From: Lepeophtheirus salmonis
Taxonomy: Eukaryota; Arthropoda; Copepoda; Siphonostomatoida; Caligidae
Direction: 5' to 3'
Assembly (NCBI RefSeq): GCF_016086655.4
Contig: NC_052144.2
Location: forward strand, 27,373,896 to 27,437,895
Length of the DNA: 64,000 nucleotides
Of the stretch, positions 24,765-36,965 are shown piece by piece. Each line of letters opens with the position of its first letter. Within the stretch, counting starts at the first letter, position 1. The notes under the pieces were generated by a model. That model saw only the letters and a list, made by a program, of their open reading frames with translations, ran no database searches and was not told the origin of the DNA. A program made the translations under genes and the position numbers.

Positions 24765-24916
24765 CTAAAACTGATAAAGTTCGGTATTTGTAGACGTCCC
24801 TAAACTCATTTCTTCTTTTTTTTAATCAGTTATGGAACTGAGAGTCTGAGAGACCGGATGTAAGGACTGTTAGGACCGGTCCTAAGACTGGATAGGATCG
24901 AATAAATATGCAACAG
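24765..24916 (-). repeat. Dispersed repeat family C, copy 2
   Basis: Reverse complement of the family seen at 10621-10752. On the plus strand it contains taaggactgttaggaccggt and ends in tcgaataaatatg (to about 24913), which is also present in the shorter copy at 63655-63715. No coding potential. Confidence 0.65.
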
Positions 24917-25331
24917 TACCCACACGCACAGACATTCGTGTTCATATATTGATAGAGTATAATTTGACAATGCACGTTATCACACTATTAAACTGGCATG
25001 AAATATAAATCATATTATGGAAACTTTATTTTATTAGAAAGTAAAAAAAGAAGTAGATCGATAAATGGTAAAGGGTTAGTACAAAGTTTTTCATCGATTA
25101 CCAATAACGAAATGGAGAGCAAGAAACAAGAACCATATAACTATAATTCAAACTACAAAATTTGCATATTATATTAATAATACTGCATTCTGTTGAATGC
25201 AAGATAATGGGGTACATGGTTGTCGAGATAAATCCGGACAAAATTCAAAAGTATCTTTCTAAAATTGTAAACTAGATAGAGATGTAAGAATAAAAAAACA
25301 ACAATTACTTGTTTGACATTTATGTATTATT

Positions 25332-25810
25332 TTATTTAATGAGACTGCCCTCAGCGGCAATCATTTTCTTGATCCTGTCCCTGAAGCTCTTGCAGGCATT
25401 CTCCACATCTGCAGCAGAGGTCCTCGCCCACTCCTTCTTCATGGTTGCCTTCAGGCTGTCCACGCTATTGTGTTGCTTTGAGTTAACTTTCCCTAGAAGA
25501 AGTAATCTAAAAGATTGCAATCGGGAGAGTTGGAGGGCCAGGTCTTGGGGTGCCAGAAATCGTAAAATTTGGTCCTGATGAACTCTTGCCTGATATTGGA
25601 CTTGTGACAGGGTGCAGATTCCTGTGGCCACAGGTAGGGCTCAGGGAAGTTTGCTAGCACCCATGGAAGTACAGTGGATCTCAGGCAATCCATATGCATA
25701 GTATAATTGACCTTTTCTCTTTTCTTGAACAAGAATGGTGGCATGACCTTCCCTGTCCTGGTGAGGACGCCCTAGACGATGATGGAGCTGTAGTTCTTGG
25801 ACTTGTACAG
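25332..25810 (-). pseudogene. Mariner-like transposase remnant, C-terminal half, one main frameshift
   Basis: On the minus strand the catalytic half reads PPFLFKKREKVNYTMHMDCL (about 25741-25682), then STVLPWVLANFPE, then QESAPCHKS (about 25622-25596), where family members have QQDSAPCHKS; the catalytic aspartate appears as glutamate. WPSNSPDCNLLDYFF follows, ending in a stop at 25493. After a one-base frame change the tail continues in the overlapping frame (GKVNSKQHNSVDSLKATMKK to KMIAAEGSLIK, stop near 25332). The N-terminal DNA-binding half is absent. Sequence at 25222-25245 (gtcgagataaatccggac) is probably the 3' TIR; a similar end lies at about 44365-44390 next to another remnant. Confidence 0.82.
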
Positions 25811-26744
25811 TCAAAAATGAAGCATCGAAAAAATATCCAGATTAGTAATTAAGGATGATTGTTTTTCATTGATAGTAAATCTCCAAAATTAACACGCGAT
25901 ATGAAGCGCTAAAAAAATTTATTTTATCTCTTACAAAGTGAATGGTTGATTTTCGGGGATAATTCTTAAAAGCTCATGTTGAGATCAAATTCTAATCTAA
26001 AATATACATTTTTTTTGTATTTAAGCACTGTATCATTACACATTTTTTGAGATTTAGTAAGAAATATGGGAGTTTTGTCCAAACATGAGTAATATGGGCA
26101 CTTTAGGGTCCATATTCTACCTCTTATATCTTGATTGTTCTCAAATTGTGTCTATATTATTTTGATATCAAGAAGAATATTTTTAAAAGCGTGTTTTGTG
26201 TTTAAACAAAAATAATCTTGTACAAAAATATAGAAAAGGAAACATTCCTTATTATATTTTGTTACATGTCAATAATAGGTTTTGCATTCAAATTTATAGA
26301 ATGAATTGTGATACACAAGAATGATAAAAATAGTTGAAAGCCATAATTTGATTTAAGTGACTTAGTGTGGCCGCAATGACGTCCCTTTCGAATAAAATCT
26401 TCCAATATTTTTTTTTATCATTCTAATGATAAACTTTATTAATCTTAAGCACAATTTGACAGGTATCAAAAATACAAATCAATAACTTTTATTCATAGAA
26501 GTGAATAGTATATGGTTGAAAAGTTAAAAAATAAAACCAGATTCTATTAAAGAAAAATAATTCAAGTGTAACGTACTCTATTTGTGCAGTATTCGAGGTA
26601 AAATCGTGGACTTGACTTTAAATCAATCTTAATTACTTTAAGGCTAAAACTTTGACTTTTTAAGTTGTGTTATTAAAATAAAGTACTATTCAGCTTTATA
26701 AACAAAGAAACAACTTTAGAAAATTAATAGCCTGAAGGGTACAA
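25811..26744. other. AT-rich stretch without recognisable gene
   Basis: I see no motif, TIR or repeat match here. Confidence 0.5.
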
Positions 26745-27345
26745 GGCAATGGGTCTCTGACTTGCTCCCCGTCCAAGTGAGTGTCGACGAGATCATATGG
26801 GTTGTATCAGGGCTTCTGTTTACAAGATTAAAAGCATTTGGCTTCGGTCAGAGGCTTGAAAGATCCCCTGGTAGTCGTAGATGCTGGAAAATCGGGATTA
26901 TGGTTGATGTGAACCCTGCAAATCATCAGAAAACAGACCAAGTCCATGAAGCAGCATGTCAAGGATGTCAATGACGAAGATTGGACTGTGAGGATGTATG
27001 TGAAGGATGTAGAGAAGGTCTCTTATGTACGACGACATTCACAACTACTTTCAACAGCAACCAAGGCCAACCAATCAAGAAAGACCAGAAATTTTTGACT
27101 TGGTTTAACATAAACGTCGATTTAGGCACCCTCATCCCCAAACTGTTGTCCCTCGACTAAGTCGTTTTGGATATAGTCGATAAGAGAACCAGTACTACCC
27201 CTCACCAAAATTTGGATGACCTCAAGGCCTTCGTTGAGCAGCAGTGAGCGGCTATGTCCGAGGCCTTCATCAAATAGTGTTGTGGTTCCTTTAGACGCCG
27301 GTTGGAGGTCATAGTAGCAGGCAAAGGAAGTCATTTAAAAAAGTA
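26745..27345 (+). pseudogene. Mariner-like transposase remnant, internally deleted
   Basis: Plus-strand broken frames begin with the DNA-binding part (DLLPVQVSVDEIIWVVSGLL, about 26760-26819), then a basic linker and sequence matching the NP.KSMRQHAKDV linker of the family (about 26910-26985). The reading then jumps to a decayed PSSP.CCPLDYVV-like block (about 27128-27175) and the C-terminal tail (HQNLDDLKAFVEQQ, stop, AAMSEAFIK, then RRLEVIVAGKGSHLK ending near 27339). The catalytic middle, including the QQD block, is missing. At least three stops or shifts are present. Confidence 0.75.
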
Positions 27346-29284
27346 GAAAGATATATTAATGACAAAGTCTCTGAAGAAGTCTGAATGTTGTACTCTTTTT
27401 CATTCTTGCAAAAGCTTAGATTATTTATTCGTTATCAAAAATTCTCTTGATGGAATCGAAGTATCTCATGAACAACACGCTCGGGAGAAATTATTCTCTT
27501 GAACTCAATGTGCGTAGGTTCAGGCACCAGTTATTGATAGAGAAAGAAATATATATTGGTTACACAAAATTCCTTTGTTAGATGGAATAAATGTAATACT
27601 ATAATGTTTACTTATTCTTAATCAGTGCAACTCCATCTAAACACTTAAAGGAACATTAAAAAATACCTTTGTAGCACACCCTATATCGATGAGAATCCTT
27701 TATCATATTTAGGTATATATTATATCAGCAGATTGAAAATAAAATTCATAAGAATACTCGTTTCCAACGAAAAATATATCTCTAAATCGGTGAACCCAAA
27801 CGCCAGATAATATTGGAACACCAAGTGTCAGTTCACTTTTAATTCAACTACATTTTTTTGGTTTGGCCCAAGCTGTACAGAAGTCTCGTGTACATAGAAT
27901 CTATAAATCAATAGGAGACGGAGTGTCACTTGATGGTATTACAGTTTCTCAGCTGAATTCGAGTAAGACAAAAAAACAACCTCATACTTAATTCCTATCT
28001 AGAAGATTCATCCACAACAAATATTATCAAGAGTGTGCCAAAGGATATCTATTATTCTACATATATTAATAAAGAAAGTTTTCTTTTTGTGTTTGTATAT
28101 TTTTGAGTGGGTCTTACTGCCTAGGTATTTGATCTAAAAAATAACAATACAATCTAACGTGCTCTTAATATACTAAAATAGGAAGTAAATACATAGAGTT
28201 GTATAAAAAGGGTACAACAGGAGTGTGTAATTACAGCTCAAATCAAAAAAATTGTATTGGTGGATTTGGTCTGCCAACATATATATAATAGTTCTCGTTC
28301 TTTTTTTTTTCTTGTTAGCATACAACATTCGTTTTGTCACATATTCTCAAGAAGAAACTTATGTCTGTGGTATATTATTTCTTCTACTTCTCTTTCTATC
28401 ACTCCTCAATCTCCTCCACATTATCCTTCAATTTTTTTAATAATAATAAAAAACACATAATTATACATTTTTTATATTTATTCATTTACACCTTTTTTCC
28501 CATAAAGGAGCACAAATCCCATAATCTTTTTTTTTTTAAATAAATATTTTAAGATCAACAAGCTTTAAAAAAGAAAAAAAATATATTAAATATACTTTAC
28601 AAAATGATGCTTTAACCACAATGACTTAAAAATACCCTCGATATCGAATTTTTTATATTATGTAATTAAAAGTATATTTTCTATCATTTTTTAAATTTAT
28701 AAAAATACAATTATATTTCCAAATAAAATAAAACAAATGCACTTGTACATAAAAAAATACATTACAGGCAATAATTATTTAGGATAGTTAGAAATAATTA
28801 TGGGAGAAAGTCAATATATTTATTAAAAAAATCTCAAAAAATCCTTAGGACCCTGTTTCTTAATGAACCCATAGCCAATATCAGTAGCATCTAGATATAA
28901 GAATATGTATCTGATTTGGAGACATATTTGTTATTAAATTATAGGACACAATCTTGAAAAATTAGTTTAAACTAATTTTTAAAAAGATTAACTTTGTATT
29001 TACATTACCAAAACTGGAAAAAAAAAGCCTAATTAATAGTATAATTGCTATTATTTGTGATAATTAAAAAACAATATGGATTTTGCCAAATATTTCATTC
29101 GTAACACCTAAATTTCACCTTTCCTTACAAATTGGGCCCTTGCAACGTCTTGACTGAGTCGTAGATCTAATACGCGGTATGTCATTGTCACCTTTAAAGG
29201 TTTTGCTAGCTACTTCTTTCAAAAATAGATGTAGGCCGGGTCAATATGAAGAAAATGATATATAGAAGGCAGATATTGCAGTCT
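27346..29284. other. AT-rich stretch without recognisable gene
   Basis: Open frames between 28252 and 28543 are F/I/L/Y-rich and overlap in three frames, as expected for pyrimidine- and A-rich low-complexity DNA. A perfect 24-base palindrome lies at 28957-28980 (arms aaaaattagttt and its complement). No gene is supported. Confidence 0.5.
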
Positions 29285-30125
29285 ATGGGTGTCCACACCG
29301 TTGGACCGAGGAGGATGAAACTTTTCATAGGTGCGGCTTTTGAACCTGGTTAGGCAAAGATGGGGGCGCTGACTTTTTTTTTGGTTACGAGGGGGTCTTT
29401 CAATTAAAAAAAACTGAATGGCGTTTCAAAAAATATCTAAAGGAATAGCTATTATGCAAAATCACCAAAAAAAAAAAAAAATAATCTGTGGAAATTGCAA
29501 TTTGTTTTTTCAGATGGGAAAAAATGAACTTCTATTCAAAAATAAAGTTTTGTAGAAATTTGTCTAAAAATACATCAGCATATAAATTTGACAATAAAAA
29601 TTGATTTTTAATTGAAATATCTGTCATTTTCCAAGTATTTTATAAATTTTTTCCATTTTTTTATTTTTTATCAAACGACAATTTATAAAAAGAAACACAA
29701 CAAAACGATGCATTTTTAATACAATTATGAGTTTTCAACTTTTGGAGAATTTGATTAAATAATATTTTCAACATTATTCAAAATTAGCAAGTTATTAAGG
29801 ATTATTCTAATGACGACATAATTCTCTCATTCACTTTTTTTGTTTTTGTAATAAAAAAAAATTCTTAATAAATTTTTGTTCCTATTTACATTTCCAATAA
29901 ATGCGAATTACTACTTTTTTTTCTTGAAAATTGATGCAATAAAGTATTTTGTAATTTTTTTTTCCCCGATTTTGATTCAGCAATTTTTCTAGATAAATAA
30001 AAAATTGACTTTTAACCAAGTCAATTTTTCTTAATGTATCTGAAGGGTTTTAAACATGAAGAAGAAATAACATTGACAATTAATGTGATTTTCCCCTCCT
30101 TCCTTGGCCTGAGAAAGGTGTGGAA
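29285..30125 (-). repeat. Dispersed repeat family E, copy 1 (inverted relative to copy 2)
   Basis: The reverse complement of this stretch aligns in order with 52780-53860. From right to left, shared landmarks are ggttttccacac.../ggccaagga (30125-30090), atttcttctt (about 30060-30070), tgcatcgttttgt (about 29705-29715), aaatgacagatatttcaatt (about 29605-29635), ttgtcaaatttatat (about 29580-29594), aaatttctacaaa (about 29550-29562) and, at the far end, a block with ggttcaaaa and tggacacccata (29285-29365). It is non-coding and very A/T-rich except for the two ends, which are the better conserved parts. Confidence 0.7.
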
Positions 30126-30683
30126 AACCAATATTAAAATAGGAATGGTATTCTTATAAATCACAATTTACATACTCTACTAGCGAAAGATATATTTTTT
30201 TACCGCCTAATTTCAAAATGAAATAAAACTGTAAAAATGAATGTGAAATTATAGAAAATAATTCTAAGCAACATTAAAATCACAAAAAAAAAATACATGG
30301 AAAAAAAATTTAATATATATTTTCATTTTAACAACACTCTTTACTTTAGCTTTATTCTTGAGTAAAGCAGTCATCCAGTGAATTTTTCTTTTTAATAAGC
30401 CTCAACTATTGTACATTTTACAATGTGATCAATAATATAATTATCGATCAAGAGTTCAAAAGCTGATAATGTTTTATCTGTAATGATGTTACGTTTTGCA
30501 AATGATGATGGACTTGAGACTTCCTTCAAAATGTTTTCTTGGCTAAAACGGGCTGAAATTTCTCCATGTACACAATTCCTATCTAGAGAAGTTTATTCAT
30601 GTTTGAACTTGCTTCAGCCTATTCAAACAGGCTTGATCCTGTTCATACACAATTGTAGAACGAACATATTATTTGAAATGATT

Positions 30684-30900
30684 GGGTATCAAATATGATA
30701 CCCACGTCTGTCTAGGTAGTGTTCACTGTACCAACGAAACGAATACTAATTTTAATTTATAATTTAGTTTTTTGTGATTAATAAAATAAATTAGGAGAAT
30801 TCATGAACTGATAAACAAATACAATCAAGAAGTTTCTCACAATATTTCATTGAATCCCAAATGAGTATCAAAAATGATACCCTCGTCGTTCTAGTGTTAA
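30684..30900. repeat. Two direct copies of a palindromic gggtatca...tgatacc motif
   Basis: 30684-30724 and 30863-30900 share tatcaaa(t/a)atgataccc followed by a cgtc-containing block and tagtgtt. Each copy has a near-perfect internal inverted repeat around an AT centre. The second copy ends in ttctagtgttaa, i.e. cactagaa next to TTAA when read in reverse. This resembles the ends of piggyBac-like transposons, which insert at TTAA, but no opposite end or transposase is found here. Confidence 0.5.
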
Positions 30901-30934
30901 TGGGCTTAATAATGAAATTTATGGTTAGTTTAGA

Positions 30935-31502
30935 ACTCAAAGAAAAACAGGGAAAGCGAGATGCCGAACGATCTCTGACTTGAAAAGTTGATAAAAAAGG
31001 TACAAGGCGTCTTCAGAACCAAGTATCGGACCTATTTCATGATCTATGGGATGCAGGGGTCGTACAGAAAAAAGATACTGCCATACTTTTTTAGGCTTGA
31101 AGAGTCTGTGAGCACTGAGTCATACTTATAGGTGTTGAGGTATACTGTCTGGTCTTGGCTCAAAACAGAATAACACAATGGGGAATATGTGGGGCAGCAA
31201 CATGGTGTACCGGTGCACACGACCTACAGGGAGTAGAATTTCTTGCGCTAACAAAATGGCCAGCTGCTGGTCCAAGATTTCTGGCACGCAGTTCCCCGTC
31301 CCTAAGACCGTTGGACTATTTCTGGTATTGTATCATTCAGACCAAGACCAACACTACCCGTCATCCGAATTTGGATTCCTTCAAGACCAGCTCTGTGATA
31401 GAATGGGTAGTCTATCCCAAAGAGAGCATCTGTAATGCCTGTAACACCTTCAGGCACCGTATCGAGGATGTGATTGACACTAAAGGCAGCCAAATTGTGT
31501 GA
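30935..31502 (+). pseudogene. Mariner-like transposase remnant, C-terminal half
   Basis: Plus-strand frames read EESVSTESYL and VLRYTVWSWLK (about 31098-31163), the segment before the QQD block. The QQD block itself is badly decayed (region 31185-31225). They continue with SPSLRPLDYFWYCIIQTKTN (about 31290-31350) and a clear tail (RHPNLDSFKTSS, NACNTFRHRIEDVIDTKG) ending at the stop near 31500. The open frame 31155-31502 includes this tail intact but starts inside the gene. The DNA-binding domain is not detectable. The open frames 31178-31435(+) and 31302-31517(-) are shadows. Confidence 0.78.
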
Positions 31503-34189
31503 AGGTTTTCCTAACACATTGATTTATATGTATGTAAGAAACTATGTTGTTTCTCTCAATAAAAAGTAATCAGTCCTAAATTTGAAGCATCGTTTTTTAG
31601 ATAAATTGGCTAAAACAGGCTACTCTATTATTGTGACCAAAATGATATATTCATACATATTAACATCGGTACTTTTCCTTCTTTTTAAGCTGAAATTATA
31701 TAACAAAAATTTTGTTAAGAACAATTTACAATTACTGAAATGCTGCATACTTTTCATCCGGCGTGGAAGTTAGCATTGAAATGTATAACTTTTTTGTATA
31801 CATGATAATTTTTATTCTAAATTCTTCTTTGGTAGAATTTTTTTTCTGTGTGAGTGGGTTAGTGGGTCTTAAATTTATGTGGTGGTGGCGTTGGTGGGCT
31901 ATTTTTGTATGCAGTAGTGGAGCTGCAAATACAAGTTCCAATATCAGTTTAGTTAATTACCATGTCAAATGGGTCAGTATCCCAGTACCACTTGAGTACA
32001 GGGATAACGAACAACACTAATTTAAACATAATTCCTTTTGTTGAGTTATCTTAGTTTCATAAAAAGAAAATTGGAAAAATAACTATGTTTTAATACTCAA
32101 AAATATTATGTATTAGCAATAATAATGAATTATAACTTTGGATTAATTAAAAAACATAATTTATAAAAAGAAGTAATTACCAGAGGGAAAAAGTTTTTCT
32201 AATACTTTTTATGTATCTACATAGTAATAGCGTGGTATTAACTAATCCCAATAATTGCTTACCTCTTTTAATGGAGCATAACGTGATTTGAATGAATCAT
32301 TCATAAATTCATATTTTTAAAACTTGTATATTATATACTGCTTGTAAATTACAAATATTTATCTGATAAAAACATATATTGATGATTAATGCCTATTAGC
32401 GTCTTAAAACAATACGTATGAAGGTTCTTTATAACTATATATAGTAATTATCTAGTTGTATATTCTATTTATATGTTCTAAGGATTTATCGACAAATATC
32501 CCATGTTCCATAATTAAGCAACCCTCAACAAATAAGTTCAAATTTCGTCATAAAAAAACAGTTTTGTAAGATTAAACTACAATTGATTATAATTGAAATA
32601 ATAAGTGTTTGATACACTGCCGATCATTTCATTCAATATTACAACTTTCAGTCTTAATTACTGCCTCTAAACTTCTGCTTAATGTCCACCTCACCTTCCT
32701 AATGCCGATATTGATATATTGAAGCAATGACGGAAGCAGCATGTTTGGTTCTAAAACATAATTTAATATTGTTGGGGACATTATGAGACTTCTTAATGGC
32801 TGTATCCCAGTATGTCCGGCTGTAAGAGTCTGTGTCAACCCTGTATAACTTCTTGTCATAAAAAAAAATTACCTGACGTTGAGGAGACATTTGGATCTGT
32901 CGACCTTTTTCTACTTTTTATTGCCATTAACCAAATGTGTTTTCTTTTTATCTCTTGATTTACCTTTCAGATCCAATTTTATGATTATATTAATTGTTTT
33001 TTCTGACATACCTATCTAAAATATGTCAATTTGCAATTAGTTTTTTGTCTAGAACAATCCTACAGGTAAGTGTGACTAGTTGCTAGTATGTATAATAGGT
33101 AATTGTAACAGGTTTGTAACAATATGAATAAAACACAGTTTCCAAAAATAAGATATGTTCTGACATAATAAAAAAAAACCAAAATTAAATATATATTAGT
33201 AGCTAAAGTCCTAAACCATCGGACAAAATTTTTTTGATCCGCAAGAAATTTTATGGTCAATAGAATCAATTTATAAAGTACAGATTCATCAATGTGATCC
33301 TGCTTCTGTTTATTTTTTAAAATTACATGATTACATTCTTCTTTGTACATTACAAGGTTCAAACAAAAAAATATTTATATGTAAATGGAAAAGTATAATA
33401 ACATCTTAACTTAAATCTTCTAAATAATTAAATAAAAAACAAAAATATGAAACAATTTCATTTCTATTAATATCGAAACTTTCCAATATTTCATGGGGTT
33501 TTAAGAAGAATCTGTACAGACCAGAAGGTATGCAAGAGTTCTTACTTTTTGCTAGGTAAAGAATAAACAACACTTTAGTGATATTAAGTATTCTATTTTA
33601 AAGTGAGATCTATGTGTAGGGAGTTACATTACAAGGCAATCCCTAATCTGTATTACTGATTTGTAATATTCATTCAAAAACTCAGTGGTCATTTGCACCA
33701 AGTGAACCACTTTTGATAATCCCAAAAACAGATGTCTTGAAGTCTCTAGACAGGACTTAGTGCATTTGCAATCTCTCTGTATCTTCTACTCTTGATTGAT
33801 CTGATTTGTAAAAACGGTTGATGTAACCTTCCTGTTGTGGAACCACTTTTCTTTTGAGTCCATCGTAGGGTTAAAATTTTGTTTTTGTTTTTTTGAGTTT
33901 TTCAGCTCATTTTCTGACGATTTACATCCTAATCGAAGAAATTATTTTCGCACAAAATCAGCCGGGAAACCCACAATTTGGCTTTCGATGGCTTTCTTAC
34001 AGACACTTGAAATAGATATGGTTTAAGACATCATATAGTACGGGATTGGGAGGGGGCCTATAAAACATTGTATAATACAAAAAATCATTTTTTATTCTTT
34101 TAATATGCAATAAGGTTGTTGGTGTGCCTCCACAATTGTCTAATTGCTAAAATTCCTGATGTCTTGAAGAATTCCTCCCTAGTGTTAAA
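31503..34189. other. AT-rich stretch; weak coding-like patch at 32.63-32.89 kb (minus)
   Basis: No supported gene. On the minus strand at 32890-32699 the frame contains FYDKKLYRVDTDSYSRTYW, which weakly recalls a FLYWCH-type zinc finger (often found at the start of MULE transposases). The cysteines and histidines expected of that domain are not in place, so I do not call it. The rest is AT-rich and empty. Confidence 0.35.
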
Positions 34190-34760
34190 CCTATGGTTGA
34201 AGTTCAATGGTTTATATAGGTACAGAAGGGGAAGAGCGGAGTCCACAATTGATTTTCATGAATTGGTCATCTGCTTCCAGTAAGCACTGGCCATACTTAA
34301 GACTTAAACTGCTCTGCAGGACTCTTTGAAAGATAAGCTTGCTTTGAACCCCATTTAAATTTTTCATGGATGATCTTAATTTGTTTTTCATTATCTCTGA
34401 ATAAGGAGTATACCGAAGTAAGTGGACTACTCGCGGTATTGCGACCGCATTCAATATTTTTACCCTATCTAAGATGGTACAATGTAAACAATCATACCAG
34501 GGTTTCAGGTAAATAGACCAATGCTATAAGGAAAAGGGTTGGAGACAAAGGATGTCCTTGCTTGGATAACCAAGTTATCATGAAATTATTTTCCCAACAC
34601 AAAGAGCTCTGTTTATAAAAAGAGTATCTTAATATAGCTGCTACCATATGAATCATTTTCCGGGAAAATCCGTATCTTTTTAGCTGCTAGATTATATATT
34701 TATGGTGGATGGAGTCGAAGGTCCTTTCAAAGATCCCAATTTAGTAATTTTAGAAAGATA
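34190..34760 (-). pseudogene. Non-LTR retrotransposon reverse transcriptase fragment (L1/Tx1-like)
   Basis: On the minus strand, FERTFDSIHHKYII (about 34730-34689) matches motif A of reverse transcriptases, with the catalytic aspartate in FDS. KRYGFSRKMIHMVAAILRYS follows, and then QGHPLSPTLFLIAL (about 34565-34520), the motif B region. After a jump, a C-terminal domain pattern FKWGSKQAYLSKS appears (about 34370-34330). Frames change several times and there are stops. The YADD motif C is missing, lost with a segment between about 34510 and 34440. The clade call rests on similarity of these blocks to L1/Tx1 elements and is tentative; the element type (non-LTR) is secure. Confidence 0.7.
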
Positions 34761-35021
34761 ACCATTAATAATGATAGTTATTAATAGAAGACAAACTTGA
34801 CAACCATTGGTTTTTAATAAATATTATTTTGGATTGTTTTGCTAATGAATTAGTGAGGCAAACCTTGTGTCAAATTATTTTTATGAAGTACATAACTGAT
34901 AAAGTCATAAGAGATATATTCATTTATATATTTTGAGTATTCCCTTACTCTAAAATTTGAAGAACATTTTTTTTTTAATTCCCTCATTTTTTCTGATTGC
35001 ACCATATCCACATAAGATATA

Positions 35022-36379
35022 CAGTACATCCAAAAATTTATGGTGGTGTTCAAAATATCCGTTTAATTGTAAAAAAAAATATTGTTGGTCGGAATAAAAT
35101 GAAATTTGGCTAATACAATCATTAGGCAATATTGATTTTTTCTGATACAATAATTTTCGATGATTGCATTATACATCAGTGTAAAATGACTCAGAAAACA
35201 TCACAGAATGTTAGTTGAAATTCAATATTTCACATGGTGAGAGAGCACTCTTTGGAGAGCAGGGCTAATGCTGTTGGCATAATAGAGGGTGGATCAAGCC
35301 AGAGAGACGTCGTTTAAAGGTGTATAGATTCCTCTCAGGACCATTGAGAATTGGTGTAAGAAAAGGAAGGATGGACAAACCCTTGCAAATCAGAAGGGTC
35401 GAGGAAGGAAGAACAAAATGAGCAAAGTTCCCAGACTGGTGATTTCAAAATCTTTGACCAAAAAGAGGGTATCCACAATGAAACTTGCAGCAAGATTGAC
35501 TTCAAAGGGCTATCCAATATCCAAGTAATCTGTCCACAATTACCTGAGACACTCCTTGAATGCTTTACCATACAAACCTCGTCTGCACCCAAAACTTTCT
35601 AAAAGCCAAAGGAAGGACCGGCTTCAATTCTGTCGTGTCGGAAACACTGTACTGCAGATGACTGAAAATGTATCCTCTTCAGTAATGAAAGTTCATTTGA
35701 GCTATTTCATGCCCCAAATCTTCAAACAGATCGGGTTTGTGCAAGAGATATCGGAGATGTGGAACCCATTCCAACTGTGAAATTTCATTTGAAAATTCAG
35801 GATTGGGTCGCTATCAGCCACCAAGCAGTGTCAGATCTTCACCTGATTCCACGAAACCAAACTGTGACGGCCGAATACTACGTAACGGAGATCCTCAGCA
35901 AGTCTCTGATGTCAGCTTTGTTTCGTACTGAAGAAACTCAACTCCTTTAAAGAGGAAAATGTTGTCTCACACATCAAGAGCCATTTTCCAGTAGGATGGT
36001 GCCCCTGCTCACCACTCAAAAGTGGTGTTCAGACAACTTGCATTCTTTCTGGGGCAAAAGCACATAGCCTGCCAACAGTCCTGATTAGTCTCCCATTGAA
36101 AATTTGTGAGCCTTGGTCTAAAGGGAACTCAATGAAAATACGCCAGCAACTTCAAAGGATGAATTAAAAAAAAAAACTAACAAAAGCTTGGGAAAAAATT
36201 TCTACAGTTTCTTTGAATAGTCTGTATGAACAGATGCCAAAACGCATAAAGAAATGTATTAAGCTTAAAGATCGTCATATTGGAAAGTAAATAAAGTTTT
36301 TCGCGAAAAAAAAATAATTTTTTTGGTTATTTCATGATTTAAAAAAAAAAAAAAACACCATCAATTTTTGGACATAATG
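35022..36379 (+). mobile_element. Complete Tc1-like transposon (1358 bp), inactive
   Basis: Flanked by TA on both sides (35020-35021 and 36380-36381), as expected for Tc1/mariner insertion. The left end cagtacatccaaaaattta (from 35022) and the reverse complement of the right end (cattatgtccaaaaattgat, to 36379) are matching terminal inverted repeats, continuing with ggtggtgtt versus ggtgttttt. The length suits a full-size Tc1 element. The ends are more than adequate for recognition, but the gene inside is broken, so any mobility would need a transposase from elsewhere. Confidence 0.85.
35230..36290 (+). pseudogene. Tc1-like transposase pseudogene
   Basis: The reading starts with a decayed helix-turn-helix region (GERALF, then GSSQRD at about 35230-35310) and a basic linker. 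The catalytic domain follows: KCILFSNESSFELFH (about 35666-35710), in which the family's first catalytic aspartate appears as asparagine (FSNES). The long segment DVEPIPTVKFHLKIQDWVAI to MSALFRTEETQLL (about 35754-35948) stays open. After a frame change comes FQ-stop-DGAPAHHS (about 35988-36020), where a TAG replaces the second glutamine of QQDGAPAH. A decayed NLWA.VKREL block follows, then a well kept tail (KAWEKISTVSLNSLYEQMPK to KDRHIGK, stop 36288-36290). It is full length but dead. Confidence 0.85.
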
Positions 36380-36604
36380 TATCAGCAAATTTCTAAAAAA
36401 ATTCTCAATTACAGATACAGTGCAGATATTTTATATTTTGGCTTATATATCAGTTTTCCAATTTCAATTTAATATACAACCCACGTCTACAAAGTGAGGA
36501 CCCATAACTTGCAGTAGCACGGCTTATTAACGAAAAATATAATTTATATGGAATCAAAATGGGCATGTTTTATTTCTGGCATGTTTAAATACTATATTTA
36601 CTCC

Positions 36605-36965
36605 TATTTTTAATTCAACTTTCCCTTTTTCACAGCTTCGACATAGCGGCAAACAGATCGGCAGCTTTTGATGATGAAGGGTGCATCCATTGCGTACCAC
36701 ATTGTCATGATGGCAGCTTGGAGTGAATCCAAATATGGATGAGAGGCGGCAAATATTTTTCTCAGAGACACCTCAAACTGCAAAATCTAAGTGGTTTATG
36801 TAAGGGATAGAGTAAGGGGACATGGAGGCAGGCTAGAAGTCAGCCATTTTGTTGCTGCAACTATCTATGGTACTTCTTGGCTATAATTGAGTTCTTGACG
36901 TTGTAGGCAGTCTGGATGGAGATATCATCAGTCTTTTTATTCGTCTCAAGATTAACACAGGTTCA
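36605..36965 (-). pseudogene. Mariner-like transposase remnant, truncated and internally deleted
   Basis: On the minus strand a recognition-helix piece (IQTAYNVKNSIIAKKYH, about 36922-36872) is followed almost at once by PASMSPYSI..LDFAVWG-like sequence (about 36830-36770). The C-terminal tail then runs HPYLDSLQAAIMTMWYAMDA, then KSCRSVCRYVEAVKKGKVE (about 36745-36625). The whole catalytic centre, including QQD, is missing. The join of DNA-binding and C-terminal parts repeats the pattern at 17.2, 26.9 and 62.2 kb. Stops and frame changes are present. Confidence 0.68.

Noticed and set aside
25309..25578. 89-codon plus-strand frame
   Set aside because: Antisense shadow of the minus-strand mariner C-terminus.
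28252..28543. Three overlapping hydrophobic open frames resembling membrane proteins
   Set aside because: All three frames are open because of pyrimidine-rich low complexity; amino-acid use is what AT-rich DNA gives by chance.
31763..32020. 85-codon open frame, hydrophobic with W-rich patch
   Set aside because: Overlaps open frames on the other strand, has no motif, and lies in low-complexity T/G-rich DNA.
32699..32890. Possible FLYWCH zinc finger (minus strand)
   Set aside because: Only a loose resemblance in the LYRV...TYW part; the metal-binding residues are not present.
35335..35592. 85-codon minus-strand frame
   Set aside because: Antisense shadow of the Tc1 transposase N-terminal half.
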